Assembly (NCBI GenBank): GCA_036873755.1
Contig: JAVTVY010018982.1
Span: 1-64,000 of the forward strand
Length of the DNA stretch: 64,000 bases
Reading direction: 5' to 3'
Source of the DNA: Hanleya hanleyi
Taxonomy: Eukaryota; Mollusca; Polyplacophora; Lepidopleurida; Hanleyidae
Shown here: piece by piece, positions 1-10,569 of the stretch
How the letters are laid out: every line of letters starts with the position of its first letter
Position numbering within the stretch: the first letter of the stretch is position 1
Notes under the pieces: generated by a model
The model's database searches: none
The model's input: only the letters and a program-made list of their open reading frames with translations
Told to the model about the DNA's origin: nothing
Translations under genes and position numbers: made by a program

Positions 1-1105
1 GGTCAAAATATTCGCTTCTGATTGGCTGAGAGCTCTGTGACGGATTTGAAATACTCGCTTCTGATTGGCCGAGAGCTCCGCATTGCTGTCTGCGCATGAT
101 ATTCCTACCGTACATCCAATCCATCAGATGCCCCTTCACGAATGCTTCACTTTGATACCTCACTCCTCACTCGACCCCATCGGACCTTTAGGGGCTTCCC
201 TAGATGCCAAAACGTCTATTTTCATACCCTTGGGCCACCACGCATGCGCAGAATGCCGATATTTCAACCCCACACCCAGCCCATCAGATGCCCCTTCACG
301 AATGTTTCACTTTGATACCTGACTCGACCCCATCGGACCCTTAGTGGCTCCCCTAGATGCCAAAACGTCTATTTCCATACCCTTGGTCCACCGCGCATGC
401 GCAGAATGCCGATATTTCAACCCCTACACCCAGCCCATCAGATGTCCCTTCACGAATGCTTCACTTTGATACCTCACCCGACCCCATTGGACCATTAGGG
501 GCTCCCCTACATCCCAACACGTCTATTTTCATACCCTTGGGCCACCGCGCATGCGCAGAATGCCGATAGTTCAATCCCACACCCAGCCCATTAGATGCCC
601 CTTCACGAATGCTTCACTTTGATACCTCACTCGACCCGATTGGACCATTAGGGGCTCCCCTGGCTCCAAAACGTGTATTTTCATACCCTTCGGCTACCGC
701 GCATGCGCAGAATGCCGATAGTTCAACCCCACACCCAGTCCATTAGATGCCCCTTCACGAATGCTTCACTTTGATACCTCATACGCCTCCATCGGACCAT
801 TAGGGGATCCCCTAGCTCAAAAACGTCTATTTTCATACCCTTGGGCTACCGCGCATGCGCAGAATGCCGATAGTTCAACCCCACACCCAGCCCATCAGAT
901 GTCCCTTCACGAATGCTTCACTTTGATACCTCACTCGACCCGATTGGACCATTAGGGGCTCCCCTGGCTCCAAAACGTCTATTTTCATACCCTTCGGCCA
1001 CCGCGCATGCGCAGAATGCCGATAGTTCAACCCCACACCCAGCCCATTAGATGCCCCTTCACATAAGCTTCACTTTGATACCTCACTCGACCCCATCGGA
1101 CCATT
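1..1105. repeat. NRF1-motif tandem array (~154-bp monomer, about 7 copies)
   Basis: The block CCCCTTCACGAATGCTTCAC recurs near 131, 291, 445, 598, 750, 902 and 1054, giving a period of 152-160 bp. Most monomers also carry GCGCATGCGC followed by AGAATGCCGATA (near 392, 547, 699, 851 and 1003; the first copy near 239 is ACGCATGCGC). This ten-base palindrome is the classic NRF1 (alpha-Pal) binding consensus. The left edge has two ~50-bp copies of a segment with TCTGATTGGC, an inverted CCAAT box. Short open frames through the array are by-products of the repeat and not credible proteins. Confidence 0.9.
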
Positions 1106-1228
1106 TTATCTAGGGACTACTTTTTCTCCGCGGAAGCTTTTTCCCGAGACCGAATCACCGCCAAAACCGCGGTCAGACCGCATCACCGCGGATGAATACA
1201 TCCTGAATACATCCCCTGCAGCAATTGT

Positions 1229-1385
1229 AGCCGCCATCTTAAACCCACCACCCACCCATCCACCACACTTGCACTCACTCACACCGGCCGCCATCTTAAA
1301 CCCACCACCCACCCATCCACCACACTTGCACTCACTCACACCGGCCGCCATCTTAAACCCACCACCCACCCATCCACCACACCCC
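1229..1385. repeat. YY1-motif tandem array (57-bp period, 3 copies)
   Basis: GCCGCCATCTTAAACCCACC starts one base before 1231, 1288 and 1345, so the period is exactly 57 bp. The core GCCGCCATCTT is the reverse complement of the YY1 consensus AAGATGGCGGC. The rest of each unit is CA-rich (CACCACCCACCCATCCACC). A minus-strand open frame of 96 codons over this block (1106-1396) is glycine-rich purely because of the repeat. Confidence 0.85.
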
Positions 1386-1394
1386 ATGTGACAC

Positions 1395-1440
1395 AATACG
1401 CGCTTCTGATTGGCTGTCGCGTGACGTCACAGAGGTCATA
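1395..1440. promoter_or_regulatory. CCAAT box plus CRE, promoter-like
   Basis: TTCTGATTGGCTGTCGCG contains an inverted CCAAT (ATTGG). About ten bases later GTGACGTCAC contains a full palindromic CRE (TGACGTCA). The same GCTTCTGATTGGC context occurs at 15-35 and 57-75, at the other edge of the NRF1 array, so both sides of the arrays carry the same promoter-type module. No downstream gene with a clear start is seen, so the promoter role is inferred. Confidence 0.5.
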
Positions 1441-1860
1441 TGGAAATTTCTGAGGTCAAGGGCCCTCCATTTACGCTTTGTATACTACTCACGCAACTCA
1501 AAAACTGTGGGTCAGTTATTTTGACTCAAATAAAGTAAGAACGACTCTAAATATTGAGCAGGACAGTTAATCCGAGACAGAGAAGGGACTAAGAAAACTT
1601 GATCAGAACAACTCAAATATTTTGAGTCGGAATTCGTCTTAGAATAATATATCGAGTCCGTCATGTCAGTACTCAAAATTATTGAGTCGAAAGCGTTCAG
1701 TTTGTTTCGGTCGATTCGATTCAATCTTTCAAACAGTGAATATTTCAGTTTCTTTGGGTAGTTGTGTCCGAACCTCATACAATGGACAAATTGATTGACT
1801 GATCAGTGCGTCACATGTTGACCTATACTCTTTTCAGCGTCATGCTCTTTCAACTGAAAC
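1441..1860. other. Non-coding stretch after the promoter-like arrays
   Basis: I see no gene here. The motif ACTCAA/TTGAGT recurs several times in both orientations between 1496 and 1690, giving a weakly palindromic texture. The 88-codon minus-strand open frame (1512-1778) shows no recognisable domain. Confidence 0.4.
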
Positions 1861-1863
1861 TGC

Positions 1864-1932
1864 ACCAACCGCCAGCTCCACACCAGCCGCTAGCCCCAGC
1901 TCCACACCAGCCACCAGCTCCACACCAGTCGG
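1864..1932 (+). repeat. Short CAGCTCCACACCAGCC minisatellite
   Basis: The unit AGCTCCACACCAGCC is repeated three times with 18-24-bp spacing. It sits immediately upstream of the hAT-like insertion at 1940. Confidence 0.6.
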
Positions 1933-1939
1933 AACATCT

Positions 1940-3118
1940 CAAGGGCGTAGGCAAGGGGGGGCTTGCCCCCGCAAGCTTTGAGCCCCCCCAAATTTAGACG
2001 GCCGGCAAAAAAAAAAAAGAACAAAACAAACAAACAAACGAAAAAAAAGAAAGAAAGAAAGAAAAAGAAACCTAACATAGCATATAAGATCACGTATCTT
2101 ATTCAATTATTACAGGAGAAGTAAACTTATCACCGCCAGTGCATACCATTAGGCCTAAAATAAGATTGCAGCTGATCAGTGATCAAAGCCATAGATTGAC
2201 GATTTCGGGCTTCAATCGAGAATGGAATAGTGTGCTCCAAATCCAATCAAATGCCGCCTATTTGGACAAAAAACATCAAAACTTCCGATGAGGAGAATTT
2301 TTCGTAACTTTTTCACAACAAACTTATTTCGTTTTTCAATTGAGATCCCAGTACTTCTTTATTCACAAACAAGAGATATACAAACTCTCAACTACTTTTC
2401 ATAAAGAAACCCTAGAAATAAACCTACTGTCTTTCCCAGATAATAAATCCCAGACGTTTTTGGTGATATTTCGGAGAAAATTTATCGTACAACATTGAAA
2501 CTTCACACAGTATATAAACTAAAAAGCCCGAATTGTATTTCTGTCTTTCATTAAAATTTGTTGAGAACTGACCAAAGTCACAGATACCTACTATGTTATT
2601 TTGGGGCCACGATAACTTTGATCTGCCATTGTTAAAACATGCGAGCTTGACGTAAAAAGTCAAAAATATCTCACAAATTTCCCATCTAATTTTTGTTTTC
2701 GCGATTTATTGAGAACTGCTGGAGGGGAATAAATTTAGTATTTTTTTTATCTACTGTGTGAAGTTTCAATGTTGTCGGATAAATTGTCCCAGAAATATCG
2801 TCGGAAACGTCAGAGACGAAACGTGCTCAGACACGCGCTGCTATCGGGGCACGACAGTATTGTCTAAGGATTAACTTGAAATATAGTGCAAACCTGAGAC
2901 TGAATGATCACTTCAGCTTGTATATCATTGCAGTGATCGTCTTTGTTATGAGACATTTTGGGATAAATCAAAGTTCAGTTGTTACAACGTTATACTACTC
3001 AGATGCTCCCAGAGAGTGCCAATTTACCATCAAGTTTAAAAAAAAATCTTAAGCTGCGAGGGGGGATACCCCCCTCCCAGACTCTCCCCCCCAATCTGAC
3101 AACTTGTCTACGCCCTTG
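1940..3118. mobile_element. Non-autonomous hAT-like DNA transposon
   Basis: The ends are inverted repeats: CAAGGGCGTAGGCAAG at the left, and at the right the reverse complement of CAAGGGCGTAGACAAG. CATCT flanks both sides directly (1935-1939 and 3119-3123). Both termini continue into G-rich sequence with runs of G or C. The CA-GGGCGTAG terminus resembles many hAT elements, but hAT normally makes 8-bp duplications and only 5 bp match here, so the superfamily is uncertain. No transposase frame is visible. The interior is A-rich near 2005-2075 and contains a separate inverted repeat. Confidence 0.65.
2447..2818. repeat. Internal inverted repeat of the hAT-like element
   Basis: Sequence at 2447-2514 reappears inverted at 2750-2818. 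Each arm is about 65 bp and imperfect; the shared part includes TGTGTGAAGTTTCAATGTTG. The spacer is about 240 bp. A transcript could form a long hairpin. Confidence 0.6.
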
Positions 3119-3690
3119 CATCTGTAGGTGAAGTAGTGAAAAAGCAGTGAAAACCATCAATGGTTGTGTCAAAGTCACCTTAGAATCTATGTAAGATATT
3201 AATGTGTTTAGTTGGGGTTATTGTTTTCGTGGGGGAGGGGGGGGGGGGGTGTCACCTAGGCTTTGTATCTTGTTCGGGCTACATTTTCTTCATAATTCGT
3301 TAATTCCCACGCACGATTTTATATCACAGCCCAACAATGATATATGGCTTTATATAACGTTAGTTATTGCGAATACAATATAACTAGATTAAAACATGCT
3401 GCTTTCTGAACTGTTACATTATTCCCTCGAATTACACGAATATTTCGCCGGCAGTAACAAACTTAGGACAGTGTATAGCCGTTGTCTCGATTTCAAGTCT
3501 GTAATTGTTTTTTTTTGGTAATTTTTCGTTGTTTGACGGAAATGTATATAGAATTGGTTTCAGTATATAGTATTTGCATTACTATTTAACTAATTTTATC
3601 CTGTTTGATCCACATGAACGTAAACAAGATCAAGTGTAAAAACAAATTTATTTTTTTGGCAGTGAAGCCTATCTGGCAGGCCTCAATGTG
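3119..3690. other. Intergenic sequence with poly-G tract
   Basis: No gene is recognised. A G-rich tract lies at 3231-3252 and a T-rich tract near 3508. The rest is AT-rich single-copy-looking DNA. Confidence 0.4.
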
Positions 3691-3880
3691 ATAATGAAAC
3701 ACTTTTTTGTCCCCACTGTTAAATCACTTTGCGCACATAAGTTAAAGTTAAAACACTTTTATAAACACTGGTGTTTTGTGTATGGATACTGATGTTTTAG
3801 TTTAAGACACGAAATGCGTTTCTAAAGTGCGGACAAAAAAGTGTTTTATTTCAAGACACTTATCATTTACAGTGTAGAAA
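3690..3880. repeat. Possible short foldback MITE
   Basis: AACACTTTTTTGTCC near 3698 is mirrored by GGACAAAAAAGTGTT near 3832. Another internal palindrome (AACACTGGTGTTT) lies near 3764. The right edge ends in CATTTACAGTGTAG, similar to the CACTGTAAA termini of some MITEs. The left terminus is poor and no target duplication was confirmed. Confidence 0.4.
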
Positions 3881-4680
3881 CCTCTGTCTTTAGGGTCCAA
3901 CAGTGGGGTTCGGCCTACAATCGCCTTTGTATAAAAACTTGATTTTCAGTATGAATCAGTATGCTGTTTTAACCAACCTCTTTATAGTTTACGTGTATGC
4001 GTTTGTCCACGTACTCAATTCTGCATACACCACAATAATCACATTTTGTCATTTATAGTCCACTGAATCTGCCCACGTCAAAATGTAATTTAAAAAGCTG
4101 GACGGAATCGTTTCTCCCATCAGATTCAATACAAATCTCTGTTACCTCTGTGATACATGCCTCAAACCAGTTGACTTTTTTTCCTATTTGCCTGATCGTT
4201 GTAATCATTATTCAGTTGTGTGTAAACAGCTTTATATTCATCACAAATGTCTATGCATTATTCTTTTTGAAAACATTTCAGAAAATTTATTTTAATGTTA
4301 TAAGTATTGGTATCTAGTTTTCGTCATGGATGATAGCGTTTCGCCGTTAAGTTCGTTATCATAGTTTCACTGTGGCTGGTATAGTTGGATATGCTTTGCT
4401 TATGCTGATATTTTTTAACAGTATAGACTCCAGTGATCCAGTGGAGTGTCTCCAATTTTTCCAGAGGGTGGTCATGCAGGGTCGGGCTCTTGATCCGAGC
4501 AGCGAAGAATAGCGCGAAGCACCTTGGGAGAAGATGTCAAAATTCTTGTATCTTCCCATTTACTCACGTGACCATATCTCCATGCTCTGATGCTTGTTAC
4601 AAGTTTATTCATTCATGTCATTGGTCAAATTTAATATTCTTGATATGACATCGAGTTGTTTATGACTTACTGCTAAATGA
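3881..4680. other. Intergenic, nothing recognised
   Basis: This is AT-rich sequence with only short open frames (for example 4359-4559 on the minus strand and 4433-4648 on the plus strand) and no domain signature. Confidence 0.4.
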
Positions 4681-5012
4681 ATTAGAGGCATCCACTAAAT
4701 AGGAATTATGACAGGCTCGGCATTTTATACCATGGTACAAAATAATTACAGGCATCCTCTAAATACGAATTATGACAGGCTTGGCATTTTGTACCATGGT
4801 ATATATTATTTAGAGGCAGCCTCTAAATACGAATTGTGGCAGGCTTGGTGATTTACAGGCATCCTCTAAATAGGAATTATGACAGGCTCGGCATTTTATA
4901 CCATGGTACAAAATAATTAGAGGCAGCCTCTAAATACGAATTATGACAGGTTTGGCATTTTGTACCATGATATATAATATTTAGAGGCAGCCTCTAAATG
5001 ACGAATTCTGAC
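4681..5012. repeat. Tandem repeat, ~63-bp unit, 6 copies
   Basis: The unit starts TTAGAGGCAGCCTCTAAATA and continues with GAATTATGACAGGCTTGGC and a palindrome TACCATGGTA. Starts are near 4682, 4747, 4810, 4853, 4916 and 4980, with spacings 65, 63, 43, 63 and 64. The fourth-start spacing shows one shortened unit. Two dyads per unit (AGAGGCAGCCTCT and TACCATGGTA) make each monomer able to fold. Confidence 0.85.
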
Positions 5013-5603
5013 AGGGATGGCCAACCATAGATGCCCCCACCACTGGGGCATCAAGTTTTGAACAACATGTACCTCGAATAAGACAGCTGTGGTTGAAGCT
5101 TTGTATTTGTCAGTATGAATGGTGCTCATTTTCATGCAGATTCATTCCTTCATCTTCATAGTACAAACCAGTGATTAATAACCATTTTGTGGTTACATAT
5201 ACTGTAACAAGATGAACAGCTATGTTCAACTTTTCCCATTCTACTTGTACAATGTATAATGGATTTCAAAATTCATCAAATGTGGTCGTACATGTAGCAC
5301 GCATATGATTGAATGTACTATTCCAAGCCCTGGTTGTGTATCAAAATGATCCTTTTTCCATACTTCTCTCCTCGAACACTAGACCTAGTACTAGTTGTCT
5401 CTCCTCCTTTAGTGGGAAGAGAACTACTGGGTCTATTCGAACACAGGCGACAGGGTATTACTAATAGATTTTTGTCCCCCGACACGTGCCCGCGGACTTT
5501 AAAATGGTTCTAGCTTCTTTGTGTCCATGGATGTCTGTGTACGTCCTTGCATGTCTGTTCGAATTTTCTGCAAGCGATAACGAAATTCCAAGTTCAAGTG
5601 ATA
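5013..5603. other. Intergenic, nothing recognised
   Basis: No domain-bearing frame is seen. The 101-codon minus-strand frame at 5461-5766 overlaps the repeat that begins at 5604 and lacks any recognisable feature. Confidence 0.35.
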
Positions 5604-6143
5604 CGGTATTCCCGATATGTTGCATCACAAGAGTCTGCGGTACAAACGGTGGCTCCATGCCATTGCAAGTGAACTGCCCCACCGTTTCTGCTGACGGGTC
5701 GGTTACACAAAGCCCCCTGTGACAACTCGAAAAGTGTAGACTACTGCATGGTCCTATCCAAGGCAAATAATTAGGATTCAGACACTTTTCAAAATTTCAA
5801 CATTACTGCACGGATCCTTCAGTATTAAGTTTTGTACCATCTTACTATTTTCGAGCTGGTATCTTAAAAGGGATATCTCAAACTAGCCCATTAAACAGAA
5901 CGGAATTCTCATTCGTTCCTAATTATAAAATCTTAAATATGTTACATAGCTCATGCCAAAGCATCAAAGTTCTATAACAACCGACATCAAGTACACTGTT
6001 TAGAAGTCTTGAAACTCCTGAAAATAATATCTTGGTGTTTTCCAGTGTCGCGTTTTCGATCTTTTTTGCTCAAATTCAAAATTCTGCAAAACTGGATGAT
6101 GGTGGCTGCCAAGATCCTCCAGGATCTCTCGTTTTTTTGAGTA
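5604..6143 (+). repeat. Diverged copy of the 33-64 kb unit, transposon-free
   Basis: From ATACGGTATTCCCGATATG onward this matches 34434-34913 and then 36383-36780 of unit A, including ATTCAGACACTT, GTACCATCTTACTATTTTC and ATATCTTGGTGTTTT blocks. The 1.47-kb TTAA-flanked element that splits the sequence in unit A is absent. Here a single TTAA lies at the join (AAATCTTAAATATG, near 5934). The copy also lacks ~130-bp stretches present in unit A. It serves as a natural empty site. Confidence 0.75.
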
Positions 6144-6385
6144 ACCTATTACGGTGTTTTACAGCACTTTGACTATATTGTACCTATACACAAACTCTGG
6201 GCTGGAGGTGGGATGCCTAGCAGTTTTGTTGTTTCATTCATATCTTTTTTAGTAGTTGAAGAACTTTCTGTGATTTTCAAGTACAGCCCTGCATACGTAA
6301 ACTGTATGAATTTTGGCCAATTTGTAAGCAATGATCTATTTAACACCATGTGACATTCTGTAATTAATGTCATCTTTTATGAAAG

Positions 6386-6789
6386 GGAGCTCTCTGAGAA
6401 TCCTGTAGACATTCTGCGAACTTACCAAGGTCTGGTTTTGGAAGGACGACCACTGGATGCCCAAGAAGACTTGCTCACTGTAGGTGACACTCTTCCGATA
6501 TTTGTGTCTCGGTGTAACCTCCTGAAAACCTCAATGGAAGAAATACTGTTTGCCTGCAGTCAACCAGACCAATACAATCTGCGAACACCTTTAGAGGTGA
6601 CTTTCTATGGAAAAAGAGGACAGGACCTTGGTGGTCCTAGACGAGAATTTTTCAACATCTTGTTGAAGCAACTGTTAGATGAACAAAGTGAACTGTTTGA
6701 GAGGAGTCCGTCTGGTCAGGGTTACCAGCTACTGGGAACTGTAGAACATGTAAAGAAGCGATATTTCTATGGAGCTGGACTATTCTGTG
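6386..6789 (+). CDS. HECT-domain E3 ubiquitin ligase, single internal exon (partial)
   Basis: The frame reads ELSENPVDILRTYQGLVLEG, then FVSRCNLLKTSMEEIL, then TPLEVTFYGKRGQDLGGPRR with EFF following. The last part is the signature of the N-lobe of HECT ubiquitin ligases, which bind the E2 and pass ubiquitin through a C-lobe cysteine. It resembles the many G2E3-like HECT proteins of bivalves; the closest family member is not certain. The exon ends in YFYGAGLFCG, where HECT proteins continue into the rest of the N-lobe. A likely acceptor precedes GGAGCTC near 6385. The 3' edge reads CTGTG-GCAAGTAC, which fits a GC-AG donor rather than GT. The C-lobe with the catalytic cysteine is not in the following sequence, so this is either one exon of a gene with very long introns or an orphan duplicate. 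Codons are intact throughout. Confidence 0.75.
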
Positions 6790-6815
6790 GCAAGTACATG
6801 TATAGTATAGTTTAA

Positions 6816-7920
6816 CTGTTTGAAACCGACAAGCCGTTTTTCGCGCTTTCTCCAGTGTACATGTATATACATGTACCTGAGAAGTGGGTAAACCTGCTGT
6901 CAGATTACATAATCTGTTAAATAGTACTACATGTAGCTCAGGCTTATATTTGCTTGTACATGTAGGCCTTTATCATGTTTAGTGGCTTTTCGGGTTCATG
7001 CGCAATACAAACAGCTTGAACAACCGGCCTGTCGGTTTCGTACATTATTTCCAAGTGGAATTTTCATATTTCAGTACACAATATGATTAAGATAGTAAAT
7101 TTACAATTGCCAGTCTCTCAAGCACCTATTTCCTATCTAAAAAAACATTGTTCTCATCTGATCCTTCTACCAATTGTAGCTCTTGATGATTGGTTAGCCG
7201 TCTTCAAACCCTAACAATTCATTAAAGTATTCTAATTTAACGGAGGGTACCGTACACTACATACATTTAAGAATTGTTTAAAATGTACTTGCCTTTCGAC
7301 CATCAACTATAGAGGGGTACTGTTCAACTAATTTGTCGTTCAATGCACAATGTTGATATTGGGCAATGCATGATCCAGACCAGACCTGTCCTCTCTAATG
7401 ACAGGCATATGATTTTTGTCCAGACTACATGTCCGCACCCTTACAGCCATTACAAGATGTGTCTCTCAAGCCCATACATGTGTGTATCTTACAAACAAGA
7501 CTACATTTCTCGTAGTGTTTTTTCGGATCTCCACATCATGGACAGGTCTGCTTACACATGGACAGGAGGAAATTTGACATCATATTCCAGTCAGACCCTA
7601 TACTGGCCATAATGAGGGACTGGGAATTTGTATAGCACAAACAAATATTAACATTGCCATTGCCTTTAAATGTTTATTTTTTGTATTTGTCCATTCTCAA
7701 ATGTTAATGTGGTTTGCATTTCAATATGTAAACAAAAGTAAAACTCCAATTTCAATTAAAAAACATTGAGAAGTTTATTTGAATACTCAATTTTTTTTTA
7801 AATAATAATTTATTTATCGACAAGTTCAGTGTTTTGATGATATCTACAATGTATAATCGTCCACAGGGTTATAATTTATATGAATAAATCGTCTATTGTC
7901 TATAGTATCGAATAAGCAAG
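6816..7920. other. Intergenic or intronic, nothing recognised
   Basis: No further HECT exon is visible. Several ACATGTA runs occur near 6855-6965. The 89-codon frame at 7343-7612 has no recognisable domain. Confidence 0.4.
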
Positions 7921-7925
7921 CTGTG

Positions 7926-8006
7926 TGCTCAGTAGCCGAGTTGATAGAGCGGGTGGGCTTGTTACCCTTGTTACCCTCAAGTTGTGAGTTCGATTCACAA
8001 ATTTAC
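7926..8006 (+). other. tRNA-derived relic (SINE head fragment)
   Basis: AGTAGCCGAGTTGATAGAGC resembles an A box region and GAGTTCGATTC a B box, about 50 bp apart as in tRNA-derived pol III promoters. Acceptor-stem pairing is poor, so it is a degenerate tRNA or SINE head and not a working tRNA gene. Confidence 0.45.
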
Positions 8007-8129
8007 AGTGTGGATACATTTATTCATAAGACATACATAATTGATTTGTTTTCTGGTGCAATACCTGTTTAATAGTACCATCTGAATCCGCCGGAAACAC
8101 TCTTGAATGATTTAGTTTTATCCATTTAT

Positions 8130-8372
8130 TCCATTTGTACGTGAGGAAATCTACTCCAGGAAAAGATGCAGACGAGTGCAACATCTCGCCAACGAATTCT
8201 GGCAACGTTGGAAGAGAGAGTATCTCCAGATTATTCAGCTGCGACAGAAGTGGAAAGAACACATCGTGACATCCAAATCGGTGACATCGTAATCGTAAAA
8301 GACACCAACTTACCTAGAAACCATTGGTCACTTGCACGTGTTGTGGAGACCTTCCCAGATGACGATCTGTGA
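8130..8372 (+). pseudogene. BEL/Pao retrotransposon pol C-terminal fragment
   Basis: Two frames together cover the region downstream of the BEL/Pao integrase (DUF5641-type). One frame reads RRVQHLANEFWQRWKREYLQ then LRQKWKEH, and the frame ending at 8372 reads RDIQIGDIVIVKDTNLPRNH then WSLARVVETFPDDDL and stop. The REYL..LRQKW and GDIV..KD.NLPRN.W.LARV blocks are the family hallmarks. A frameshift near 8255 separates them. The catalytic integrase core, RNase H and RT are absent, so this is a 3' remnant. The 509-bp tandem repeat starts directly after the stop and may be derived from the element's 3' end and LTR. Confidence 0.8.
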
Positions 8373-9676
8373 AGCTCACCAATTACCAGTAAACGAGTTG
8401 TCAGAGCATTTCCATCATAGCTCTCTAGATTTGTATCTAATACCGCTTATGCCGGTGCTAGGGGCCGTGTGGTCATATCATCCAAGTTGCCACATGAACA
8501 GGTACAATAAAAGCGTACCTGAGATACAACACATATCTCGAATCGTTAGATTCTTGGTATATGCTTTAGAATAGGTTAACCAGAAGGCTATTCTGTGAAG
8601 TCATGTGACGCAGTCAGTATGTCGGCACCTCTTCCCACTCCCTTATATGTGTTGTAATTTTTTCCTGTATATGGCGAGATTCTGCTGGTGGACGTTTCGT
8701 CCCCGAGGCCCGCCCCCTGTACAGACCTTTTGGTCTTTGATATATGTTGGCATTTGTGGGAAGTTGATGCTGGGTCGACATCGGGCCTTACAGACTAGTC
8801 TTTTGTGTTAATTGCCGTCATTTACATCTGACGACGATACAGCTCACCAATCTCCAATGTACGAGTTGTCACAGCGAAACAGCTCGCCAATTACCAGTAA
8901 ACGAGTTGTCAGAGCATTTCCATCATAGCTCTCTAGATTTGTATCTAATACCGCTTATGCCGGTGCTAGGGGCCGTGTGGTCATATCATCCAAGTTGCCA
9001 CATGAACAGGTACAATAAAAGCGTACCGGAGATACAACACATATCACGAATCGTTAGATTCTTGGTATGTGCTTTAGAATAGGTTAACCAGAAGGCTATT
9101 CTGTGAAGTCATGTGACGCAGTCAGTATGTCGGCACCTCTTCCCACTTCCCTTATATGTGTTGTAATTTTTTCCTGTATATGGCGAGATTCTGCTGGTGG
9201 ACGTTTCGTCCCCGAGGCCCGCCCCCTGTACAGACCTTTTGGTCTTTGATATATGTTGGCGTTTGTGGGAAGTTGATGCTGGGTCGTCATCGGGCCTTAC
9301 AGACTAGTCTTTTGTGTTAATTGCCGTCATTTACATCTGACGACGATACAACTCACCAATCTCCAATGTACGAGTTGTCACAGCGAAACAGCTCACCAAT
9401 TACCAGTAAACGAGTTGTCAGAGCATTTCCATCATAGCTCTCTAGATTTGTATCTAATACCGCTTATGCCGGTGCTAGGGGCCGTGTGGTCATATCATCC
9501 AAGTTGCCACATGAACAGGTACAATAAAAGCGTACCTGAGATACAACACATATCACGAATCGTTAGATTCTTGGTATGTGCTTTAGAATAGGTTAACCAG
9601 AAGGCTATTCTGTGAAGTCATGTGACGCAGTCAGTATGTCGGCACCTCTTCCCACTCCCTTATATGTGTTGTAATC
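8373..9676. repeat. Tandem repeat, ~509-bp unit, about 2.6 copies
   Basis: AATTACCAGTAAACGAGTTG occurs at 8381, 8889 and 9398 (spacing 508 and 509). Copies are nearly identical; the third stops at 9676 within TATGTGTTGTAAT. Inside each junction a ~40-bp segment (CTCACCAAT..CGAGTTGTCA) is itself duplicated. The unit follows a BEL/Pao pol tail and contains AATAAA (near 8507) and a TGTTGTAATTTTTTCC start that could be an LTR edge, so a tandem 3'-end/LTR array is plausible but not proven. Confidence 0.8.
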
Positions 9677-10569
9677 TAGAGACTGTAAGGGCATACGTGT
9701 AAACCGCCCTACTTACCTGGACCGTCCAATTCAAAAACTAGTTGTTCTACTGGAAAATGAGTAAACCGTGTGAACTCTTGATGAACACAACTGTATAAAA
9801 TGTTATAATGTGTACCGCTAGTTTTGGTATCGCTAAGTCGGAGTTGTAGTTATGTGTTGAAACGTTATGAGTACTACTTCACTTGTTTCATATTTTAAGG
9901 TTCCGTTGAATTGTTGATAAATTAGTACTACTAATTTAGATGAGGTATGTAACGGCATGGTTAAGATTGTAGCTATTCGCGCTTCGATATGTAGATTTGA
10001 GTTATCTCCGCTTATTAGAGCTCGCGTGTGTCGTAGAAACCACGTTTGCGGCGTGTTGTGTTCGAGATGTTCGGAAGTTTCACCAGACCATGATGGTTAG
10101 TATACGTACTATTTTCATAAGTATTTGATGAAAGATTAACGATAACATTACAAAGAAATAACTTACGTGTATAAAAGTAAGTGAAATAATAGATAAAGCT
10201 TTAATTTCGTGTAAAGTAACACACGTCATGTTCTCATGTATCGGCATTATTGAGTGCTCAATTTTCGTTCTCTGAGACAAATGTGTTATTGTCTTTGCAC
10301 TTTCACAGAGTTTTATAGATCTGTTAGAAGGAACATAGATTAAAGCTTCTGTATTCAAGAACTCCATGCCTTTGGTTGACTCTTCATATCTCATCTCGAA
10401 ATACTCCAGTACATCATGCACCGTGCAATACCCAATGATGGTTCATTGTGCGTTGCGAATGAACAATCGTTATACTATCAAAATGCATGCGGTTGATAGT
10501 CAAAGGTCTCGTTCATTGATCTTTGTTATGTACAAGCCATACCATATACCTGATCATCTTGATGCCCCT
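9677..10569. other. Unassigned stretch between repeats
   Basis: No recognised domain. The longest frame is 113 codons on the minus strand (10080-10421), rich in I/L and without a known motif. It may belong to the 5' part of the gypsy relic, but no gag, RT or RNase H motif was found. Confidence 0.35.

Noticed and set aside
1106..1396. 96-codon glycine-rich minus-strand frame
   Set aside because: It is generated by the 57-bp YY1-motif tandem array, a period divisible by three, and has no other support.
7926..8006. Functional tRNA gene
   Set aside because: A- and B-box-like sequences are present but the acceptor and anticodon stems do not pair well.
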